Shown piece after piece: positions 11,041-22,800 of a DNA stretch of 64,000 nt. Below the pieces are notes generated by a model, which had not been told where the DNA came from, made no database searches, and worked only from the letters and a program-made list of their open reading frames with translations. Source of the DNA: Adiantum capillus-veneris (taxonomy: Eukaryota; Streptophyta; Polypodiopsida; Polypodiales; Pteridaceae); NCBI GenBank assembly GCA_014529385.2, contig CM043953.1, forward strand, positions 76,994,872-77,058,871, given 5' to 3'. The position numbers were made by a program, and so were the translations under genes. Positions within the stretch are counted from its first letter, which is position 1; every line of letters begins with the position of its first letter.

Positions 11041-13805
11041 TGCGAGAGAGAAAGAAACGAAGAAGAAGAAAGACTACTTATAGATTAAAGAGAAGAAAAA
11101 TATCACATACCTTCCACAAATTGGAAGGGTGCTAAATTCCCTCGTATTTACACTCTCTGCACAAAGGCAGTGCCAACAAAGAAAGGAAGAAGTGACTTCT
11201 CCTTTTCTTTGCTTCTCTCTTCCCGGCTCTCTCAGCCTTTGTCCTCCTAGATCCTAATGATATCTCCTTGTCCATCTTTCAGGTTGTCTTCGCTCGGTAG
11301 GGCTTGGTTAACTTGCCGCTCGGATGGGTGGCTCGGGTGCCATGCTTTTGGGCACATGGTGAGAGATTGCTCTACCCACCCTCCTCATTGGCCAGAGCCC
11401 CAACACCCCCTAGAGCTACTCACTATCATACTTATCGGCGGCCACAACCTTCTACGGCACCACGTCCATCACCTAGCCGACTGTATCTTTGGCTACGTCT
11501 CAGTTTTCAGCTACTTCGGTAGATCAGCCATTACAGGGCATACCCTTTACTTCTAGGCATCCATCGCCAGCTCCACAACTATCTAGACCCACCACCAGAG
11601 TCGTTGCTTCACACGTTGCTATGGAGACCGACTTTCCACCTTTGCCATCCTCACTCTCCCCGCCTCCTCTTCCCTCTGCCACCCCCTACCCATGTCGCCC
11701 CTACATGCATACCACCTCTTTTGTGTGCCCCACCACCTTCCCATATTTCTCAATTCTTCATAAGCTAGTGCTTCAACAACTTGGCAATACTTATGAGCCA
11801 ACCAGAAAGATGATGGCATAGGTCCTTTATTTGTACGGTTGTACATTTTGCGGGATGTGCGGAAGGTGTGCTGTCACGTGACACATCCCAACCCTATGTG
11901 CCCGTGGACAAGCTACACCATAGCAGGGTTCCCGTCAGTCAAGTCGGTTTAGATTAGCAGTGATCTGGCACTTTTGTGAGTCTATTCGTAGACCGTGCAT
12001 GCCCAGTCACTTAGCATAGATGCATATCCTCCGGTTGCACACAACATATCATCGGAATTTCCATCAGAATCCATTAGCATCAGGTAGGGGAATTTTCCAG
12101 TGCATTTAGCCTATTTTACCTATTTTTGGCATTTTTCACTTATTAATTTAAGTGACTTTCCAACAAAAGTAGGTAGGGCAATTTGGGTAAGAAAATATAT
12201 AAGCAAACCAAAGTTAGCACAAAATGGCAGAAGAGGCAGCAGGAGCTTCCCGCTCAACAGCCAACTTCTCAGCAGTACCCCCTCAGCCATCTAGCGTTTT
12301 TGCATCTTCACCCATCCTTGGCATTTTTGCTTCTACACCCCAGCCTGGCGTTTCCTTCCACAGCAGGACATCGCCATCGACCTTCAACGTTAGCAGATTG
12401 TTGCCATCGCCAGGAATTCACCAGCTTCCCTAGCGTTTTCTCAAAACAGCCCAATCAGCGTTTTTGGATTACAGAGTCAGATCAGCCCAGCGTTTTTGGC
12501 TAGCAGCAGGAACCATCAGCGTTTTTGTTTTCAGCCTTAACCCGCAACAGATACTCGTAATTTTCAGCCTATGGTACCGCAGCAGATCAGCCCCAAGTTG
12601 GTTGCAGATGTTCCCCCATTTTCAGCCATAAAAACGCAGCCAAAACAGTCATTTTCAGCCACCAAAATAGTCCCGAAATTCAGCGATTAGAAGATCTTAG
12701 ATTTCAGCCATCAAGTCGTCGTCGTCATCGGCATAGTCCAAGTTGCATCAGTCCATTGCATACGCATTGTACACCTTTGTGCAATCAAAGTAGACCACTC
12801 TCGCCGACGAGAGTGGGGCCTTCGGAGGAGGGTTTTACAACCTCTCGGGTTGGTGATTTTATGACATGGTAGCCATAGAGCGTAACTACACAGAAAGAAT
12901 GGCAGCCCTAGATCGCGAGAACAAAGCAATAAGGCAAGAGATGTTGCGACTCTTTTCTCAAATGCAGACACAGATGCAACAGGATCGGGAAAAGGAGACT
13001 CTCTCAGTCTCTTCTTCTCCAAAGCATGATACACAGGATTTGCATGATTGTGTGAAGCATGATGATGATTTGATTGACAATGACTTGCATGATGATTTGA
13101 AGGACAATGATAAGCATGATGATTTGGATGACAATGACAAACATGATGATTTGCATGATCAAGATGTGATTTCTCACAAGCATTGATGAGTTGCATGAAG
13201 ATGATGTGATTGTTCACCAGGATGATGTGTTAGTGGATGCTTTTTCTAGCGAAGCTAACCTCGTTGTAGATTCAATCAATCACCAAGAATCGATCTTGGC
13301 TTTCGAGTCGAGGTCCACAGAACCCCCACAGGACGATTTGGTCATTCGGGATGCACCGATCTTGGCTCTCGAGCCTTGGTCCAAGGAACCATCACAAAAA
13401 GAATTTATGACATGGCAGCCATAGAGCGTAACTACACAGAAAGAATGGCAGCCCTAGATCGCGAGAACAAAGCAATAAGGCAGTGTTTGCTAAGACAGTT
13501 TATGGCTTCTATCTGTTTTGCAGGCGTAATGGAGGGCGATTACAATGCTTTCAAGAGGAGGGTATGTCACAAACTGGTGACGTGGTGTGCCCACAACACA
13601 CAACTCTCTGCTACTGCCTACTCCCGAAAAATGGTAGGCTGACGTGGCTAGAATTCCCGAAAATTATGCTACATGTTGACGTGGCGGGAATTCCGTACAG
13701 TGCTGACGTGGCAGCCTGCATTTTGCGACGGAATTTGCGGAAGCAAAAGGCTGCGGCAATTTTTGCTTTTTGGCTGCTTTTTAGCCTTGCTTTATTTACG
13801 CCATG

Positions 13806-13866
<61 letters not shown>

Positions 13867-16800
13867 TACATTAAAAAGTTGTGCTTTATTGTGGCTCAAG
13901 AGAGAGCTAGAGAGAGAGAAGGTGGAATATGCTTTATTTTTCCACAGAGCTTTTGGGCTTTTGATTTTCAGCTTTTGGGGCTCTGCCTTTGGCATCCCAT
14001 GTAATCTTGAAATAAGTGGGCTGGCCTCTCATAACTCAGAGCATCTAGGCGCAGAGTCTGAGTGTGAGTGTAACAAATTGTTGACGTGTCAAAGCGTTGA
14101 AGAAGGGAGCCAACTTGCAGATGTCGGCCGAGGGGCCTAAACCCTAAGAAGAACAAGTATCAAAAGAAGTGATGACGCGGTTGCCCGAGAGCAGAAACCC
14201 TAACCCTAATTTCTACCAAAAACCCTAATTGTTGAAACCCTAATTCTGAAAACCCTAACCCTAAAACCTGCAAACCCTAATTTCTGCCAGAAACCCTAAT
14301 TGCTGAAACCCTAATTCTGGAAACCCTAACCCTGAAACCTGCAAACCCTAATTTCTGCCAGAAACCGTAATTCTAAAAACCCTAATCCTAAAACCTGCAA
14401 ACCCTAATTTCTGCCAAAAACCCTAACCCTAACCCTAACCTTAAGGCAGCAGACAAATTCCGAAAATTGCACTGACATGATGACGTGGCAGGCTGTACGG
14501 ATTTCCATTGCGTTGGCAGCTTTTTGGCTTTGCTTTTGAACCAGAAGCTTTTGAGTTTTAAAGGCTTTTTACTATAACTGCTTTTCAGGCCAAGGGCCTT
14601 TAAATATGAGGCTAGGGCTCATTCTTTGGCATGCTTCAGTACGAAGATGCAGAGTTTGGAGTACCGGCTTGTACTTTGATGATGCAATATAAAGAAATAC
14701 CGAAAGGGGCGCCAAGGTTGGGGCCAATACTCTCTGGGGTGGAATTCCGCCACTCCGTGTCGCGTGTCGTCTCTCTCTCCATTTCAGTTCAGTTGTTATT
14801 TGAAGTGCTTAAAGTTGTTCAGTCTGTTCTTTTCTATTGGCACGTGGTGCCCGCCTTGTGATAGTGGTATCAGAGCATCAGGCGTGTGCTTTTCTAAAAG
14901 CATACCGGTCCTACAAAAGAGCAGACAGAGCTATTGGAATTTGATTCGAGGTATCTTCGCCCTCCAACCCGGACTTATTAGCCACTCCCACCCTTACTTC
15001 ATTGCGCATCGAGCGCGCTCCCGTCTTCACCGCAGTGTCTTACAGGGCATAAGCCAATTAAGATCACTTGCAAGAGAAGGATCCAGATTTGTTTCAAGTC
15101 ACTGTTTTTCTTAGAAGCAGTGCTATGCAGATGTTGATGTCTATAGCTACCAAGCAACATACTCCAAGTACTTGAGTGGGGTATCCTGAAATGTTTGCCA
15201 TGGAAACCCTAGCAGATTATAACTTGAAGTTTCTCGACATCTCCCAGTAGATGTCTCTTCACAAGTAGATGAACTTGGAGAGCGAGTGCGATTGCTATCA
15301 TGGGACTACCATCACTGCCAAAGAAACACTGTTTGTCCAAGAGCTGATGGACCATGCTGTGCTCGGCTATGACCTTATGGAAGAAACCTAACCCTAATTT
15401 TTGGTACAGGTTTCAGGATGGAAAGTCAGTCGACTTTTCGAGCTCGATTGATGTCGAGATTGCTTTTTAAGTTTGAGTTCTGTTTGAGCTCGTTTGGTGA
15501 TCCTGTTTGGAATTTGGAATTTGTTTGAAATGGATGGTATCTGTTTTGAACCTGTTTTGGTGCTGATTTGAATTGTTTGACTCTGGTTTGATACTGGTTT
15601 CAATGATTGGTGATTTTTCTCCTGGGTAGAGAAGTGAGAAATACTGTTTTGGTATTGTTTGAACCTCGGAACGACGCAGGTTGATGCCTGGGGAGCGTTT
15701 TGTTGTATGTTTGAAAACCTCCGAACGACGCAGGCCGATGCCTGGGGAGCATTTGGTTGTATGCTTGTAAAATAATTGTTGTTGTGACTCCCGGCCCGGA
15801 CTTGGATGGTTATGCGGGAGGAGTATTAGGAAGTCCGAGCAGTGGTTACTCTCAGCACCCCCAAACGACGCAGGCTGCAGTCTGGGGGGCGTTTGGTTGT
15901 AAAAGGCCTCTATATCTCCCGGCCCGGACCTTTTTAGGTTATGCGGGAGGAGTGATGAGGGAGTCGTTGAATATCTCCCGGCCTGGACCTTGTTAGGTTA
16001 TGCGAGAGGAGTGTTCATCGGCGGCTTTATGTTTCTATGTCTTGTAACATGCATATGTGAGCATTTGTGTTGCATTGTGATGTGCCAACCACTGAATATT
16101 CCTAATTGGATGAGATTGCCTGGGTATGTAATTTTAGTGCATCAAGACACCCATGGAAGATCAGTACGGTCTGGGTGTGATGGCTAATTTTACTACGCCA
16201 GATTATCAAGAGTTCCGATATGGACGAAAGGAGAAGCTAACTCCTTGATCAAAACAGCCGATAGGAGCAGCTAACTCCTTGATCAAAAGAGCAGAAAGGA
16301 GAAGCTAACTCCTTAATAAAAAGAGCAAATTGAATGTCCCTTGGAATGTCCCTCGGAATGACCCTCGGAAATTTTTGAGCTAACTTGAGTTGTTTTGCAG
16401 ATATGCTGTAATCGCGGACGATTACTCTCTTTCAAGAAGGGGAGATGTAACAAATTGTTGACGTGTCAAAGCCCTGAAGAAGGGAGCCAACTTGCAGATG
16501 TCGGCCGAGGGGCCTAAACCCTAAGAAGAACAAGTAATAGAAGAAGTGATGATGTAGTTGCCCGAGAGCAAAAACCCTAACCCTAATTTTTGCCAAAAAC
16601 CCTAACTGCTGAAACCCTAATTCTGAAAACCCTAACCCTAAAACCTGCAAACCCTAATTGCTGAAACCCTAACCCTAAAACCTGCAAACCCTAATTTCTG
16701 CCAGAAACCCTAATTTCTGCAAGAAACCCTAATTCTGAAAACCCTAACCCTAAAACCTGCAACCCTAATTTCTGCCAAAAACCCTAACCCTAACCCTAAG

Positions 16801-19775
16801 GCAGCAGACAAATTCCGAAAATTGCGCTGACATGATGACGTGGCAGGCTGTACGGATTTCCGTAAATTGCGCTGGCAGCTTTTTGGCTTTGCTTTTGAAC
16901 CAAAAGCTTTTGAGTTTAAAAGGCTTTTTACTATAACCGCTTTTCAGGCCAAGGGCCTTTAAATATGAGGCTAGGGCTCATTCTCTGGCATGCTTCAGTA
17001 CGAAGGTGCAGAGTCTGGAGTACCGGCTTGTACTTTGATGATGCAATATAAAGAAATACCGAAAGGGGCGCCAAGGTTTGGGGCCAATACTCTCTGGGGT
17101 GGAATTCCGCCACTCCGTGTCGCGTGTCGTCTCTCTCTCCATTTTAGTTCAGTTGTTATTTGAAGTGCTTAAAGTTGTTTAGTCTGTTCTTTTCTATTGG
17201 CACGTGGTGCCCGCCTTGTGACAGTGAGCGCCTGCCCACACTCTTGTACTTTGAACTCATATTAATACAAAAAGAAATACCGAAAGGGGCGCCAGTCTTT
17301 GGAGCCAATAACTCTAGGCACGGAACTCCGCCGGGCCAGTGTCGAATCAATTGTGAATTGTGAATTGTCTTGAAGTGGTTATTCTCCTGCGTTAGATTCT
17401 CGACTTGGAGTGTCCAAGTTTGTTACAGCCGTACTCTTCTGATTGCTCATGTGAATGTTCTCTGCTATCTCCTCCGCGGATGCCGAAGAAGTCGATTGAT
17501 CTCTGTTGGAATCCATAAGTGTCGTGAGAAAAGGATCGGATTTTCCGATAGAAGAGAAATTGGCTGTGCTCTGATACCACTGTAACAAACTTGGACACCC
17601 CAAGTCTAGATTCTGTCGCGACACGAGAGAGAATTACTTAAAATACTTCACAACTTTAAAAATCACAGTTCAATTTGGTCGACACGGCCCGGCGTAGTTC
17701 CGTGCCAGGAGAGTTTGGTCCCAAAGACTGGCGCCCCTTTCGGTATTTCTTTATATTAATCTTTGAGCAACTCCCGCAGGGTCCTCTGCTCTCAGACTTT
17801 GCGTCCAGATGCTCTGAAGAGTGAGGCCCTTAGGGCTCTTTTATTTTTACAAGGGATGCCAAAAGCAGAGCCCCAAAAGCAGTTAAACTCAAAAGCAACT
17901 AGTCCCTTAAAGCAATTTGTTCCAAAAGCAATCGATCCCAAAAATCTGCCCAGAAAAGCATCAACGCAAAATACAGAATTCCGTACAGTTGTGCCAACGT
18001 AAAAAGCGGAAATCCGTACAACTTTCCGTACGCTTGTCCGTCAGCATGTCAGCGGATTTTGTGCCATAAAATACGGAGACCCGTATTGTGGCCACGTTAG
18101 CCTGCCACATGTCAGTGTGTGTCCGGGCAGAAATGCCACATCATCAATTTGTGACAGAGTCCCATGCTATCCTTCTCACAACGTTTCATTGGTACAGAGA
18201 CTTGGATAGAGACTACAATTATGGATTTTTTTCTTCACCATACCCTGCTAGCTATCCAGACTTGGATAGGTTGCATTCCATCATGCATTGCCATTGAACG
18301 AATTGCATAAAGTATGTAAACTATTCAATAGCTACATACAGAGGGCAGCTACTACTTGCTGCTCGTTCTGTTTGTGGACCATACTACACCAACTCCTCGC
18401 ACCATGTGAATATGGTTGGAGTCTGCAGTTTTGCACACTTTAATGCTCTCCAGACTACTATGGCTCTTGATTTACAGTTGCTTGCTCTTTTGTTTCATGA
18501 AAGCTCCTTCGACCTCTACCATTTACCTCTTGTTCCACGGCTTTAGCCAGGGATCAAGAGGCTCATTTCTAGTCTTGTAGCTTTTACTATGGTTGATGTA
18601 TGTCTTTGAGGTCAGGTTCATCATTGTTTGTCACATGGATTTGCACATTGTTACTTGGAATGTCAATGGATTGCATCACACTAGCATCAATGGTCCAAAA
18701 CATACTTTTCTTTGTAGAGATTTGCGTTCTCATGAAGATCGAGATGTGGATATATTTCTTGTGGAGGAGCATAATCTATGTATGGACAACTACTATAGAT
18801 GTGGCGAGTTGTTACCATACTTTTTGGGAGACTTCGATCGGCCAACATTGTTCTAGCAGCAGTGGATGTATTTCTGTGGACCTTTGTTGGTGACATTGTG
18901 TACATGACCATGGTACATTGGTACATGGTAGAGCGATGTGGATTTCTCTAGAGATTGAGTCTTTGGTAGGTGAGATGTGTATCTATGCCCCCATTTAGGT
19001 CTAGGAGATAGGCGAGTTTTAGCAATAGATATACCACATGCTAGAATATCCAAGCTGCCACGGGAAGTCCAAAGAATGCAACAACCAAAGCTATTAAGAA
19101 ATCAATTGTTTGATAAGGAAGAACCAAAGAACTACACCAACCATCAAATAGAATGATGAATTGCAAACTCTCTGAAGGAACTTCATCGGAACTGAGAGTG
19201 AAAACTGCTACCGATCTTCATCTGTATGGAACACATCCTGTGAAGATATCGGAAACGAACATCCAATAGAATGCACACACATCAATACTGAGACTGCAGC
19301 TAATACATCAAGATCAAGAGACCCTGCACCCAAGCTCTGCAAGAGAAGAACAAGGTGTTGTAGAAAGCCACCAAATAGATTGTCAATCCCGTCCGTTGCA
19401 CATGGAACCACTGGTACTGAAAGGAAGTAGTCCATGGAAACCAACTCCCAAGCTGACTCCAAATCCCCTCTAAGGGAGAACACCCGGACCATGAATAACT
19501 ATCATAATGCTCCAACTGTCACTGTGTGTAACTGGATCACCCGAGGTAGGTGAATCCGAAAGAAAATTTACCTGTGGAACCTGAAACCAAATCTGGGAGA
19601 ACCAAGAAGACTGTCCCCTAATTGTAAAGAATGCTCGAGCTAACTGTAACTGGTTTTCGCTACATCGCCTCAGGTGGATAGAGCTTTGGGAAGATTTGTG
19701 TAGACTTGATATATCGTGTGGTTTGTTATGGGATGGAATTTTATGTAATTTAAAGGGTCAAAGCTCCACTTTAAT

Positions 19776-19865
<90 letters not shown>

Positions 19866-22800
19866 TGATTGAGATTTTCGGTGATCAGGAGGATGGTGTT
19901 CTTTCAAGCCTATCATCAACATTTATAGCGATGGGTCTGAGCACATTCAGATTTGATTTTTCTGGATCAGGGTTTGTCCCAGCTACATATGAATTTGCAA
20001 TGAGGGAGAATGACACTTATAAAAATACTCCTAACTTTCTTATCTTGAACCAGGGAAAGTGAAGGGACTTTTCAATATGGCTCATACTGGACGGATGCAG
20101 AAGATCTGAGATGTGTGGTATGCTATTGGAGAGCTCAAGGACGCCAAGTCGATACACTTGTAGGGCATAGCAAAGGTCAGTTTATCACAAAAAGCTTAGG
20201 CATTGCTTTACTAGTAACATCAAAGCAGATACATACAGGTTATCTCTGCATAGGCTGACATTAACTTTTGTATAATCAATCAATGCCAAAACTTCTTTTT
20301 TGCAGGTGGAAATGCAGTGCTACTTTATGCATCAAAGTATAAGGATGTTGGCACTTTGGTGAACATAAGTGGCAGATTTCATCTGAAAGATGGTATCAAA
20401 AAACGATTAGGAGAGAATTACCTTCAAGTGATTGAGAGTCGCGGTTTTCTGGATGTGACAGACAAATTCGGTAGGTGGTTGTGCATCCAGAGCATTTACC
20501 AATGATTTTGAGGTTCTAACTGAGTGTGGTCTTTGTTCTATATATCTTGTGTCTTTAGGGAAGGTTGAATACCGTGTCACCAAGGAGAGCTTGAAGGAAC
20601 GTCTTAATACAGATATGGAGGCGGCTTTAGGATGCATCCCGATTAACTGCAGGTGTGTCTTTATTATTTTACATTGTACGCATGGCAAAAACCCGTCCAT
20701 ATGCTTAGCTTCATACAAAAGTGTGGTTGTGTGTGTGCATGTGAGGTGCACGTGCGCACATGCATGCACATGCTTTGAGAATGATATCATGTTTCATCAA
20801 ACTCCACGGGACTTGGCATCACTCAGACAGATATTACCTGTCTGCTTTAGCGTTGTTGAGGTATCGTTGCAAACAGTCGAGATGTTCTTTGACTGTTACT
20901 TTAGAGAACACCTACATTCGCCATGAATTGTGGACTGCCACATGACAGTCTGTATGGCCAATTTCAGAAATACTTTGGGCGACAGTTTTTGGAGACCTTG
21001 CTTTTAGAAGTGCATCCCATTGTCCACGCATATGCAGGAGGATGAAGAGCACTCCACCCCTAGTGGAGAAACCGAAAGAGAGCAAGCCATCTTCCGGCGG
21101 GGGATCTTCACAAATTGGAGTGCAAGCACCAATTTGTACTCCAAGGACTCAAACTTATATGAAGTATTTAAAGAATCATCCGCTTGATGAGGTACTATCT
21201 TGATGGTAAAAGGCCATCCCCTCACCTATCAAGGCGGCCATAAAGACTATAGTAAAGCCGGGTGTAGAAATGTACTTCACAAGAAGAGTTTGACGAAGCT
21301 CTTTAGCAGAAGATCATGTCAAATGATGAAAGCCAAAAAGCACTCTTGGAAGAAAAGAAAAAGATTTTCCTGGTTACACGGGCGGGAAATTGACTTTCAA
21401 GGCGGGTCGTGGATCCAAGAAGCATGTTCGCTTCGAGGATGACCCCAATTCTTCTTCGTCTTCGACCCCAATATGCTAAAGGAAGCAGACGTACCTACCG
21501 ATTCAAGTTGGATTTTAAATGGTTCAGTAGGTGTGATTCCTGTTTTAAAGTTTTTGAACTCTTCAAGAAGCCTTAAGGAGAAATCTTCTCCTTTATGTCT
21601 CCAAACTTTTGACTTTACAACGCTATACACGAAGCGAAATTTGGAGGACCTTAAATTTAGAGTCAAGTCTCTTATTTCAAAAGATTTTGTGTACAAGCTT
21701 GAGAAGGATAGGTACTAGGCATTGCTAGTAGAAAAGTCAGCCTTGAACTTTGACTTCTTATGGCTGAAAAGTAAGAATGTAGATGTAGACAAAGCAAGAA
21801 AGAGATTTACGAGGATTGTAGATGACATTGACATCATATCTTGGTTAGATTTTCTTTTGGACAATTTATATATAACCATCTGCGACTCTCTTTTCAAGCA
21901 AACAATTGGTATCCCTATGGGCACCAATTGTGCTGTTTTTCTTGCTAATTTCTATCTTTTTACTTATGAGTTTGATTTTATGGAGCGTCTTGTCCTCGCT
22001 AACACTTGCCCAATATTTTTGCACAAGTTATGCAATGTAAGACGCTTTGTAGATGATCTTTTTGTCCCCGACATTCCTTCTTTTCAAGATTTTATGTACT
22101 TGAATTCGAGTTCTGTAGGCGGAGGAATTTATCCCAAGGAGTTTTGTGAACTTAACTGTACCACAAATAGCGATTGTTGTGCCTTTTTAAACCTTAAGAT
22201 TTTTCAGACTCCCTTGGGATTAGAAGTAGATATCTATGATAAGCGCCTTGAACCAGAATATGCCAACCTAAAAATCATCCGTATGCCACACATTTCTTCG
22301 AACATTTCTCTTTTTAGCTAAGTACGGTGTCATTTGCTCTCAACTATTTAGATTTTCTCGTCTTTGTTCTAGTAAATCTGCTTTTGTTGTTCAATCTTGC
22401 CATCTTATTTCTTTACTAGTTGAAAAAGGATACTCATTCAAAAGAATCATGAAAAATGTTCGTTCATTTTTGCATCGTAGTAAGTTTATTTTTAATGTTT
22501 CTTCCTTTGGAATGTTCAAGATAATTAGTAGTAAATTCAATAGAAGTGGGGAGCTAAAAAGCCCACTTATTGTTTGACTTAATAACACCTTATGTTGTTG
22601 TTTTGATCTTTAGCGCTTCTAGTATTTTTACTATAGCTTGACAAATTGCTAGCCTTTATCATGGCTGAGTATGCCCATCACCTCCGGAGGGTGATAGAAA
22701 CTCAGCTCGTTGGTTTTGTAGAGTACGTTCAAAGCATGAATGACCTCTATATAAACCTGCACCTACTCTTGGGCACTGACGACGTGAGTAGGGATGTCAT

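Larger units (their letters stand above)
14069..17223 (+). mobile_element. Element C: complete non-autonomous LTR retrotransposon
   Basis: LTRs lie at 14069-14863 and 16446-17223, starting TGTAACAAATTGTTGACG and ending TGTGACA (TGTGATA on the left). They are flanked by a perfect GTGAG duplication (14064-14068, 17224-17228). The primer-binding site TGGTATCAGAGC follows the left LTR and a purine tract AAGAAGGGGAGA precedes the right LTR. The 1.58-kb interior has no gag or pol; instead it holds three families of short repeated hairpins. It resembles a LARD-type element moved by another element's proteins; family-B chromoviruses, with similar ends, are the likely donors (inference). Confidence 0.93.

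Noticed and set aside
10518..11135. Arg/Glu-rich and Cys/Val-rich ORFs here and at every GA/GT run (e.g. 13673, 42339, 51000, 55793, 59012)
   Set aside because: They are translations of dinucleotide or trinucleotide repeats on either strand, not genes.
14204..14440. A true chromosome end or relocated telomere
   Set aside because: The array is interspersed with spacers, lies inside LTRs with target duplications, and recurs in the partner LTR.
19208..19492. 94-codon minus-strand ORF in intron 1 as an antisense gene
   Set aside because: No motif recognised and shorter competing frames on the other strand.
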